This document shows, in pieces, positions 19,713 to 26,711 of a stretch of 37,001 nt of DNA. The position numbers and the translations under genes are program-made. Within the stretch, counting starts at the first letter, position 1. Every line of letters starts with the position of its first letter. Location of the stretch: NCBI GenBank assembly GCA_021849075.1, contig JAJZTH010000031.1:1-37001 (forward strand). The letters run 5' to 3'. This stretch comes from Pseudomonadota bacterium. GTDB lineage: Bacteria; Pseudomonadota; Alphaproteobacteria; Sphingomonadales; Sphingomonadaceae. The notes beneath the pieces are model-generated. The model saw only the letters and a program-made list of their open reading frames with translations, was not told the origin of the DNA and made no database searches.

Positions 19713-20311
19713 CACAGCACACGCTCCATGCGGGTCAGACGCTCGATCCGCACCGGCCCGAAATATCGGCTGTCGAAGCCCTGTGGGTGGTTTGATCCCA
19801 CATAGATAAAGCCTGCCGGGATGACATGATCGCCCCAGTGCAGACGCTCCAGGCGCTGGCCATTGCGGCCCATGGGGCGGCTGATGCCAAGCAATGTGGC
19901 GCCACAATAATAGCTGCTGTTCGTGACCCTGCCGTCGAAAACCGAATGCCGTTCGACCTCACGCAGGCGCTCGCCGGCCATGCACATCGCCCGCTTGGTG
20001 ACGCTGACGGGGCGCGGTCCGGCGAGGGGATGGGAAAGCGCAAACATGACGAGGTCGCCCTTATGGATGGTGCCCGGCGCGGCCCGCACCGCCCAGGCAT
20101 CGATCGAGGGGCTCATGACGATGGTAACAGCCGGGATAGCCTGCCAGGTGATCGTCGCCAGCGGCAGGGTTATGCCAAGCGCGAGCCAGAAGCGCCTGGG
20201 ACGCGCCTTTTGGTTCCCGACCGCGCCGCCCAGGGCGGCGGCTGCCTCGCGCGAGAGCCGCATGAGCCCAAGGAAAAGCCTCTTAGCGACCAGCCAGACG
20301 AGACGAAGCAT
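19712..20311 (-). CDS. S26-family signal peptidase of the conjugation system (TrhF/RP4 TraF type)
   Basis: The 199-aa membrane protein has one N-terminal transmembrane segment (about 43-60, FWLALGITLPLATITW) and S26 motifs: a serine in VMSPSIDAW, the general-base lysine in VTKRAMCMAGE, and GSNHPQGFDSRYFGPV, which matches the conserved C-terminal box. Such peptidases mature, and in RP4 cyclise, conjugative pilins; here the likely substrate is the TraA-like pilin or another Tra protein. GGAGGAGGTG precedes ATG 20311 and fixes the start inside the trbC 3' end (29-bp overlap). F itself lacks this gene; it is found in H-type and SXT-like relatives. Confidence 0.85.
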   Translation of the reverse strand: MLRLVWLVAKRLFLGLMRLSREAAAALGGAVGNQKARPRRFWLALGITLPLATITWQAIPAVTIVMSPSIDAWAVRAAPGTIHKGDLVMFALSHPLAGPRPVSVTKRAMCMAGERLREVERHSVFDGRVTNSSYYCGATLLGISRPMGRNGQRLERLHWGDHVIPAGFIYVGSNHPQGFDSRYFGPVRIERLTRMERVL

Positions 20312-21146
20312 CGCGCACCTCCTCCTTGCCGCCCAGGCGTCCATATTCATCGAGCAGGCCCGTTAGCGCCGCGTCGCCCAGGACCAGATGGGCGGCACGG
20401 GGCACGCTCTCATCCTCCCGTTCGCAATAGGGCTGGGTCGGATCGCCCGGCACCATGGCGAATGCCGGCACGCGCGCTATGCCATGCTGGCGAAACAGAA
20501 TCGGATCGATCACCACCTGGACATTGCGCATCGTGCAGGCCGGGCCGTCGCAGCCCGGATCGACGCGCAGCATCCGCGCCGTGAGCTCTGCCATCGGGCC
20601 GATCTTTGTTAGACCGCCAGGCACGCCGCGAAAGGCGATCACCCCACCGACGCGTTCAAGCTGTCCGGCATAGCTGCGTAAGGTCTCGACCGGCATGGAT
20701 GAGGAAGCGAACAGCAGCGGCACCCAGGCCCTGGCTGGCACATTGCCAGAGCCGGGCATGGGCGTTGGCGCGCCGTCGGGCGGCGCCAGGCCCAATGCCT
20801 GATGAAGCCGGGCATTCATGGCCTGTTGCTCGTCGCCAACGGCTTTTGCGGCCTGCGCTTGTGCGGTGCGCGCCTGCTCCTCCATCCTCGGATCGGTCTT
20901 GCGTTTACCCATGGCGTCGAAGGCGCGCCGTTTGAGCGCAGGAGAGGGGGCAAGAATAGCGCTGGGCCCGGCGTGGGTGGTTGAAGCCCCGCTGGCTTTT
21001 GCTCCGCGGAGCCGCTCCATGGCTAAGGATGCTTCTTCCCCCGGTTGAGGCTCCCTTGCCTGCCCGAACCCTGGGGCAAGAAGGGCGAGCGCCAGGATGA
21101 GTGGCGCGATTGGGGCGTCAGGGATTGACGGTGCGCAGATAGGCAT
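20283..21146 (-). CDS. trbC: TrbC-like F-type pilus assembly protein
   Basis: The product (287 aa) has an N-terminal export segment (MPICAPSIPDAPIAPLIL, end near GQA), a charged helical middle and the TrbC_Ftype domain (about 150-270): PLLFASSSMPVETLRSYAGQ, then FRGVPGG and VVIDPILFRQHGIARVPAFA, the family's thioredoxin-like pattern without catalytic cysteines. TrbC acts in the periplasm with TraW in pilus assembly. ATG 21146 has GGAGGAGA upstream and overlaps the preceding gene by 29 bp; frames reaching further upstream lack an export signal at the start. Confidence 0.9.
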   Translation of the reverse strand: MPICAPSIPDAPIAPLILALALLAPGFGQAREPQPGEEASLAMERLRGAKASGASTTHAGPSAILAPSPALKRRAFDAMGKRKTDPRMEEQARTAQAQAAKAVGDEQQAMNARLHQALGLAPPDGAPTPMPGSGNVPARAWVPLLFASSSMPVETLRSYAGQLERVGGVIAFRGVPGGLTKIGPMAELTARMLRVDPGCDGPACTMRNVQVVIDPILFRQHGIARVPAFAMVPGDPTQPYCEREDESVPRAAHLVLGDAALTGLLDEYGRLGGKEEVRDASSRLAGR

Positions 21147-22206
21147 CGACCTTCTCCTCCATATCGATCTGGATTTCAGATTGGGCACGCGCCTCAATCT
21201 CCGCATAATATTCGGACAGATCCATGCGGCTGAAGTCGAGCGCCTGAAATTCTTCGGCGGTAAAGCCGCGGCAATAGGGCTGCTTTGGCGTACCCCAGCC
21301 CATGGCGTTGAAGGCGCTGAGCTGTGGGCGACCCTGCTCCTGGATGATGCGGCCGAGCTTGGTGTTGAAGCAGCAATGGCCGCGCGCCTTCTGGATGCAG
21401 ACGCCAAGGATGGATGAGGAGCAATAAGTCCCGACCTCATGGCACATGCCCGAGCCGCGCAGCATGCCGGTCTCCATATCCTGTTGATCACAGCCGGCGA
21501 GCAGCACTTCCATCATGAAGTTTATGGCGAGGCTGATCGCGATCGAGGTGGGATCAAGGCCGATGATGATAGCGTTGGCGCCGGCACTCGCCGCCTGGCC
21601 CGCGCTCGCGCCGGCCTTAAAGGCGAGATAGGCGGCTTTGGCGCCAGTGAAGACGCCCTTGGCGATCGCGATCTTGGTGGTGATCGAACTGAGCGAGCCG
21701 CCCATTCCGTCCTTTACGATCTTGTCCCTGTCCTTGCAGCAATTCTGGAAGGTGACGCTCGCGCCCGGCGGCCGGCAGTGCAGCGCGCGGCCTCCAAATA
21801 TCTCGATCGTGCCAAGACAATTGCCGTCAGCGTCGACCGGGCCGTCATTGTCCGGGCCGGCGTCATCGACGAGAATTTCATCCTCGAGCGGATTGAGCGC
21901 GGTATCGACGCAGGCGACGGGCGAGCAGGTCGGCGTGCCGCCTGCCGCGGGCACCAGACATAGATGCTGGTCTCCCATCGGGCAGCTATAGGCGCCGGCG
22001 GCATCGGCCACGCAAGGCACCTGCCTGATCGGGCATTGGGTTGCGCCGCCGGCCATAGTGAGGCAGCTCGCCAGTTCGCCCTCATCAGCTGCATCGCCAT
22101 TGCCGTTGAGATCTGCCGCGCAGAGCTGCGCCGCCCATGCCGGCCCTGGGAAGGTGATCGCCATGAGCGCGACGCTCAGCAATCCTATGAGGTCACGCTT
22201 CCTCAT
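21118..22206 (-). CDS. traN: TraN-like protein, C-terminal cysteine-rich part as a separate exported protein
   Basis: This 362-aa cysteine-rich protein has its own signal peptide (MRKRDLIGLLSVALMAITF, cleavage near AWA-AQL). Its second half matches the C-terminal region of TraN, the outer-membrane mating-pair stabilisation adhesin: GTYCSSSILGVCIQKARGHC, then CFNTKLGRIIQEQGRPQL and PYCRGFTAEEF. The N-terminal recognition part of a full TraN (602 aa in F) is instead encoded by the preceding gene. ATG 22206 overlaps that gene's stop as ATGA. An acidic N-rich segment (LNGNGDAADEGEL, and DDAGPDNDGPVDADGN) resembles calcium-binding loops. Confidence 0.85.
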   Translation of the reverse strand: MRKRDLIGLLSVALMAITFPGPAWAAQLCAADLNGNGDAADEGELASCLTMAGGATQCPIRQVPCVADAAGAYSCPMGDQHLCLVPAAGGTPTCSPVACVDTALNPLEDEILVDDAGPDNDGPVDADGNCLGTIEIFGGRALHCRPPGASVTFQNCCKDRDKIVKDGMGGSLSSITTKIAIAKGVFTGAKAAYLAFKAGASAGQAASAGANAIIIGLDPTSIAISLAINFMMEVLLAGCDQQDMETGMLRGSGMCHEVGTYCSSSILGVCIQKARGHCCFNTKLGRIIQEQGRPQLSAFNAMGWGTPKQPYCRGFTAEEFQALDFSRMDLSEYYAEIEARAQSEIQIDMEEKVDAYLRTVNP

Positions 22207-24137
22207 GGCGTCCCCGCAGTGCAGGCAAGATCGGAGCCGGCGAGACGCAGGGTCTGCATCATCACGGCAGCTTCGGGAAAATCATCGAGGCAGCCGCAGG
22301 CTGAGACCAGCTCTTCACGTTCCCCAAGCGGACAGACATTGTCGGCCGAGCAGCTGTGGTAGAATATATCCCAGCCAGTCGGGCTGTTCTGCTTTGCGCC
22401 CACGACCCCGTCTGTGGCGACATCGTAGTTGGCCTTGGGCGCGCGCGTTTTGCAGATTGGTTCGCAGGCCGGCACGGCTTGCCGCTGCGGCATCGAAAAT
22501 GGGCGGGTCGATGTTGTGATGCTGCCATCTGCGGACCTGGTCCTGTCGGCAATCAGGCTTTGCGTGCTATTGTCGAGAATATAGGTGCTGCGCGTGAGAT
22601 CAGGCTCGGTCAGCGCGGCGCTTTCAGTGAGGCAGGCGTAGCGGCGGGCGCGCTCGAAGAAGTCGCGACTATATTGATAGGTGCATTGGCCCGCGCCAAA
22701 GAGCCGGGTTTGCGGCAAGGGTTTAAGACCAGTATTGACGCCATTGCGCACAGTCTCGACGCCGTCGACCTCTTCTGCGACGAGCCGACAATCCTGATCG
22801 GACGCATAGGGCGCGCACAGATCCACAAGTCGCTCCTGGGCGTTGCAGCTATCGTCGATTTCAGCTTCGATCTCGGCAAGCGCGCCGCCTTCGTCGGCCA
22901 CAGCGACCCGCATGCGGATGTCATGGGCGCCAGGGGTCATGAACGGCATGAGGTCGGTGGCAGGCGTGCGCGTGAAGATGCGTCCTTGCTCGCAATTGCC
23001 CGGCGGCAAGCCCGTTCCGGTCCAGCTATTGGGTCCCGACGCGATGAGCGTACCGTCCACATAGATTTGCGCCCAGTCATCGGCATAATAGCGGGCAAGG
23101 CGTAGGGCGCGCAGACGAGCAAGATCGCCGACGGTCAAGGTCATCTGAAATTCAAAGATCGTGCAGCGGCCTCCGCTTAAGCTCTTCTCACCGGGCGAAC
23201 CCATCTGGAAGCGCGCGACGGTCGGGCTGATCGCAACGGTCGAACGTCCGCCCGATCGCGCAATGACAGCGTCAAAGCTCGGATCGGAGACTATGATCTC
23301 GCGGGTGATGGTGCAGGCGCGCGTTTCCTGCGCCTTGCCGCTGCCGGCAGATGAGCCTGCAAGGGCCTGAAAGATGCTGCTGGCCTGCGCAGTTGCCGCT
23401 GCATCCCCTGCCAAGGCAGTGGGATTGGCTGCATATGTCGTTGCCCCTACTGAAGGGCTGTCGGTGCAAGCGGTCGTCTGAGCGCCGACATAGCGTATGA
23501 CCGGACCCTCGATGCTCGCTTGCGCTATGCCTATACGCGGATCGGCGGTGGTCAGCGCGCCGACAATGCCGCCGCCCAGATCCTTGAGGACAGAAGCGAG
23601 GTTGCCGAGCACGAGATTGCTGCCGCAGCTTCCATTCACGCAATAGCAGGCGGAAAGCTCGGTCAGCGGCACCTCCCCAAGCTTGAGGTTGCCGGCCGGC
23701 GCCACCTCCCATTTGAAGGGCCTGCAGTTGTTCCAGCTTCCTGGGTCGCAGGAGATGATCCCGTTTGCACAGATGCCGGATACGGGAACAGGGAGGGTCA
23801 GATTTTCATCGAAAATGCCGTCGATATTGCTGTCGCGCGCTATGCGCATATGCGTGATGTCACCAGTCGCGCCGGGCTGGATCAGCAGCTCCAGCATCGT
23901 TGCGCTCTTCTGACAGGCAATATGGGTGGTGAAAGTCGCGCTGCTGTCGGTGGTGCTGATAGCTTCGCCGGCAAGGCCCGGATTGACGTAGTTGCTTATG
24001 ATCGCATCGCTGTCGCTGGACTTCGCCCGCGAAGCAGCGGCGGCGGCCCGCGCACGCTCTTCCATTTCCTGCGCCTGTCCGCCTTGCGGGGCGAGCGCTA
24101 CACTGCTGATAGCCAGGATGAGGGTCCGACCTTTCAT
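22203..24137 (-). CDS. TraN-like protein, N-terminal/middle part as a separate exported protein
   Basis: The 644-aa product starts with a signal peptide (MKGRTLILAISSVALAPQGG, end near AQA/EME) and contains many cysteines. The segment YADDWAQIYVDGTLIASGP, followed by PGAHDIRMRVAVADEGG, is the pattern seen in the middle of large TraN proteins. It ends without the TraN C-terminal box, which is in the next gene (4-bp ATGA overlap). Together the two amount to about 1,000 residues, similar to the large TraN of SXT/R27-type systems. ATG 24137 is chosen because it starts the signal peptide and has AGGA 9 bases upstream. The assignment as TraN half is inferred. Confidence 0.75.
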   Translation of the reverse strand: MKGRTLILAISSVALAPQGGQAQEMEERARAAAAASRAKSSDSDAIISNYVNPGLAGEAISTTDSSATFTTHIACQKSATMLELLIQPGATGDITHMRIARDSNIDGIFDENLTLPVPVSGICANGIISCDPGSWNNCRPFKWEVAPAGNLKLGEVPLTELSACYCVNGSCGSNLVLGNLASVLKDLGGGIVGALTTADPRIGIAQASIEGPVIRYVGAQTTACTDSPSVGATTYAANPTALAGDAAATAQASSIFQALAGSSAGSGKAQETRACTITREIIVSDPSFDAVIARSGGRSTVAISPTVARFQMGSPGEKSLSGGRCTIFEFQMTLTVGDLARLRALRLARYYADDWAQIYVDGTLIASGPNSWTGTGLPPGNCEQGRIFTRTPATDLMPFMTPGAHDIRMRVAVADEGGALAEIEAEIDDSCNAQERLVDLCAPYASDQDCRLVAEEVDGVETVRNGVNTGLKPLPQTRLFGAGQCTYQYSRDFFERARRYACLTESAALTEPDLTRSTYILDNSTQSLIADRTRSADGSITTSTRPFSMPQRQAVPACEPICKTRAPKANYDVATDGVVGAKQNSPTGWDIFYHSCSADNVCPLGEREELVSACGCLDDFPEAAVMMQTLRLAGSDLACTAGTP

Positions 24138-24232
24138 AGGGCGTGTCCTGGCGGGACAGGATGTCCGGATGCGACCAATCGGAAGACGCGACCGCTTGTT
24201 TTCATGAGGAAGTAGGCGCGGCCTTTGAAGGT

Positions 24233-24403
24233 GGTCAGCACGGCAGATATCGGATCGGGCGCTAGAGAGGGGGGACACCCAATCCGAGCAGGGGTTTGAC
24301 CGACCGTGCTGACCTTTCCCTCGCGTGAACCCGATCTGGCGGTTATCGGGCGCGCGAGGGAAATGGGGGTTGGAGCGACGCTGTTGGGGGACGGCGTCGC
24401 TCC
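24233..24403 (-). promoter_or_regulatory. Structured leader between traU and traN
   Basis: The 361-bp gap 24138-24498 holds three inverted repeats: 11-bp arms 24233-24243/24304-24314; 11-bp arms 24315-24325/24353-24363 enclosing CCCGAT/ATCGGG (24330-24335/24345-24350); and 10-bp arms 24372-24381/24394-24403. It is the only long non-coding gap inside an operon of otherwise overlapping genes. A 35-codon frame (24241 to 24134, GTG start) overlaps the traN start as ATGA but has no binding site. Candidate attenuator, processing site or extra promoter; which one cannot be decided here. Confidence 0.5.
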
Positions 24404-24498
24404 GCCCTCGCAGCGATCGGAGGGGAGAGGAAGACTGTGGCGGGCAGACCTTCCAATATACCTGTCGATCGTTGCGGGGAGTGGGGGAGGAGAGAGGC

Positions 24499-25512
24499 TC
24501 ACGGGGTGGATACTCCCGCGCAGCAGATCACTTTTTCGAAGGACATGAACTGGGCATTGTCCTTGCCAGGCGCATGTTTGCCGCTCGACCAGAGCGCGCC
24601 TGGACGCCCGATATTGACGCATTTACCGCCCTTGACCGGCTCCATGATCTGGAGCTTGTAGCGGCTCTTGGTCCAGATGGGCTGGGCCTTGAAGGAGCAG
24701 CCGTCAGCCGAACTGATGGTGAGCGCGCCAAGGCGTCCCATCATGAAGGTGCCGCGTGCGGCCAGGCCCGCCCAGGCCTCGACGCTGTCGCCAAAATGGA
24801 TGTCGCCTGCGACAGGGTAAGTGGCGCCCCAGCTTCCCATGCACCAGAAGAGGGGGTCGATAACCTTGCCGGCGGCCGCCGCGGCGCTGTCTGCCATGCA
24901 GGCAAGGCCCGCGGCGGGATTGCCAAAGAGAATGCCCTCGGGCTGAATGATCGCGCCCAGCGTTCCGGACTGCCAGGTCGGCAGTATCTCGGTGATCATA
25001 GCGACGTCGAACCCGTCGTCCTCGATGCAGGGGAGGTCCGTGAACATGTCGAGCATCTTCCAGACCGGCGAGATGTAATAATGCATCTGCGCGAACATCT
25101 TCTGGCTGTTGGTGCCGTCGGCAATCGACGACTGGCTTCCCTGGAGCCTGCCGCCGGTCGGCAGCAAATCGGCGCCGAGCGCCATCATGCAGCCGGGTTC
25201 GGTCACCACATCGATCATGCGATTGGGCGACCAGAAACTGACCTTCACACCAAACCAGAAAGTCGCGCCCTTGCGGCAGGCGCATAACGGCTTGGACGCG
25301 GACTGGGCGTCCAGTTCCTTGTCCAGCTTGTCGAAGCTTCCGACCCTTACTCCCCCGATCGTGATCGGGAAGATGCAGTTCCAGCGCACCTTGGTGAGCG
25401 GATTGAAGATGGTGCCGGCCTCGCATTTGGAGGCTTGCGCCGGCGCGCTGCCGGAGCCGACGGCGAGCGCGAAGGAAAGAGCGGCGGCGCGCAGGAGAGC
25501 CTTGCGGTTCAT
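24499..25512 (-). CDS. traU: TraU-like pilus assembly protein
   Basis: TraU (337 aa here, 330 in F) is an exported cysteine-rich protein needed for DNA transfer and pilus assembly, working with TraW, TraH and TraF. A signal peptide (MNRKALLRAAALSFALAV, cleavage near AQA-SKC) is followed by the family's FNPLTKVRWNCIFPITIGGV, LCACRKG and the C-terminal GKDNAQFMSFEKVICC. Ten or more cysteines predict several disulfides, matching the three CxxC proteins of the operon. ATG 25512 overlaps the traW stop as ATGA. The 361-bp structured gap follows its stop. Confidence 0.96.
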   Translation of the reverse strand: MNRKALLRAAALSFALAVGSGSAPAQASKCEAGTIFNPLTKVRWNCIFPITIGGVRVGSFDKLDKELDAQSASKPLCACRKGATFWFGVKVSFWSPNRMIDVVTEPGCMMALGADLLPTGGRLQGSQSSIADGTNSQKMFAQMHYYISPVWKMLDMFTDLPCIEDDGFDVAMITEILPTWQSGTLGAIIQPEGILFGNPAAGLACMADSAAAAAGKVIDPLFWCMGSWGATYPVAGDIHFGDSVEAWAGLAARGTFMMGRLGALTISSADGCSFKAQPIWTKSRYKLQIMEPVKGGKCVNIGRPGALWSSGKHAPGKDNAQFMSFEKVICCAGVSTP

Positions 25513-26138
25513 GGCCGCGCACTCCGATCCGTGAAACGCTCCGGCGCATATTCGCTTAAGACCAGCTTCTTTCCCTCCTGCGCGACGATGACCGGCGCTA
25601 CGGTGAGGCCGAGCCTTTCCTTGACGCGCTCCTCCAGGATGAAGAGCGGGCGGCCGGTGCGTTCTGAAAGGTCGAGGGCGTCGCCTGCCGTCAGGAGAAT
25701 GAAGTCGGTAAAGCGCGCGGCCTTCAGCGCCCAGGCGAGATCGCGCGGGTGGACGATGACGAGGCGCTGGGGCAGCGAGACATAGTCGAGGGGATTGAAG
25801 GTGAAGCCCTTGGGATAGAGGATGCGGCCGTCGGGTAACCGAATGTCCTCATCGATCGTATAGAAGGGAATGAGGCTCCGCGTCCGATTGGCTGGTGTGA
25901 TCCCGAGCGAAGTGGCCTTGAGCGCCGACCAGGTAGCGCGCGGGCCGAATTTCGCGGCCATATCAGGCGCGTTGGCGACCCGCGCTTCGATCTCGCTCAT
26001 CGCGTCGGGCTCTGCGATCAGCCAGGTGCGTCCAATGGTCGAGGTCGCGCCCTGCGCCTGCTGGCAGGCGAGGCCCAGCATCAGCGCGCCGACTAGCGCG
26101 TGCCGCGCGCGGTTGGGGAAGCTGGTGTCAGCGGTCAT
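25509..26138 (-). CDS. traW: TraW-like pilus assembly protein
   Basis: TraW (209 aa here, 210 in F) is a periplasmic partner of TrbC and TraU in pilus assembly. ATG 26138 opens a signal peptide (MTADTSFPNRARHALVGALM, end near QGA-TST). The mature part has the family segments IGRTWLIAEPDAMSEIEARV, then FYTIDEDIRLPDGRILYPKG, and the C-terminal LEERVKERLGLTVAPVIVAQ. Its start overlaps the stop of the preceding small membrane gene by 11 bp and its stop overlaps traU by 4 bp. Confidence 0.95.
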   Translation of the reverse strand: MTADTSFPNRARHALVGALMLGLACQQAQGATSTIGRTWLIAEPDAMSEIEARVANAPDMAAKFGPRATWSALKATSLGITPANRTRSLIPFYTIDEDIRLPDGRILYPKGFTFNPLDYVSLPQRLVIVHPRDLAWALKAARFTDFILLTAGDALDLSERTGRPLFILEERVKERLGLTVAPVIVAQEGKKLVLSEYAPERFTDRSARP

Positions 26139-26367
26139 GACGCTTCGCCCACCATGGCTTGCCCTGATCCCGTCTTTCGCCGCGCACGGCGACAATCAGC
26201 GCGGTGAGGCCGACTATGCCCGACACGACGAGAAACAGGCGGAGGGACGTCGGTAACGGATCCGATGCCTGGCACACGAGAACAGTCTGGACGAGCAGCA
26301 GGAGTTGCGTGCCAACAAGCAGGCGCACGGGGCCGCGGGCTGGGGCCGAAGAGAGGATGCCGGTCAT
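26128..26367 (-). CDS. Small inner-membrane protein between traC and traW (79 aa)
   Basis: Two hydrophobic helices are visible (about 14-32, VRLLVGTQLLLLVQTVLV; and 41-59, LRLFLVVSGIVGLTALIVAV), ending in a basic cytoplasmic-looking tail. I recognise no family. ATG 26367 overlaps the upstream gene's stop as ATGA, and its 3' end runs into traW, so it is translated as part of the operon. In F the single gene between traC and traW is trbI; this protein lacks the TrbI layout (one helix and a long periplasmic tail). Confidence 0.7.
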   Translation of the reverse strand: MTGILSSAPARGPVRLLVGTQLLLLVQTVLVCQASDPLPTSLRLFLVVSGIVGLTALIVAVRGERRDQGKPWWAKRHDR

Positions 26368-26711
26368 TGGCCTCGCCTCCACCTGGTGAAATGATCGAGG
26401 CCACGATCGAACGCGCCGGTAAGGCCGATGAGCAGCATGCCGCTCGCAAAGCAACCCGCCGACACCATGACAGCGGCGCGCAGCACCATCGCGGCAGGCT
26501 GATGGAGCGCGAGGCCGGCGCAAAGGACGAGCGCGCCCATCATCAAGGTCTCGATCGTCACGAGCCGGAAGCGCCAGAACAGGGCCTGGTGCTGGGCAAG
26601 GCTTGCGGCGCGGGCCTCGATGAGCGCTTCGATGGTCGGATCAAGGTCAAGGTCAAGCTGCGCACCCGGAGACTTGGCGTGCGGGGGCGAGGCGGGAGGA
26701 TTTCGCATCAT
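26364..26711 (-). CDS. Small inner-membrane protein after traC (115 aa)
   Basis: A hydrophilic N-terminal part of about 50 residues with LDLDLDPTIEALIEARAASL is followed by two predicted membrane helices (about 55-72 and 77-96) and a basic end, FDRGLDHFTRWRRGQ. It occupies the place of F trbI but does not resemble TrbI. ATG 26711 overlaps the traC stop as ATGA; its stop overlaps the next gene as ATGA. Together with its neighbour it forms a pair of two-helix proteins that could form one complex with the ATPase TraC; this is inference. Confidence 0.7.
   Translation of the reverse strand: MMRNPPASPPHAKSPGAQLDLDLDPTIEALIEARAASLAQHQALFWRFRLVTIETLMMGALVLCAGLALHQPAAMVLRAAVMVSAGCFASGMLLIGLTGAFDRGLDHFTRWRRGQ

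Noticed and set aside
24134..24241. 35-codon leader peptide before traN as a firm gene
   Set aside because: The ATGA overlap is suggestive, but there is no ribosome-binding site and the GTG lies inside an inverted-repeat arm, so it is mentioned only with the structured gap.
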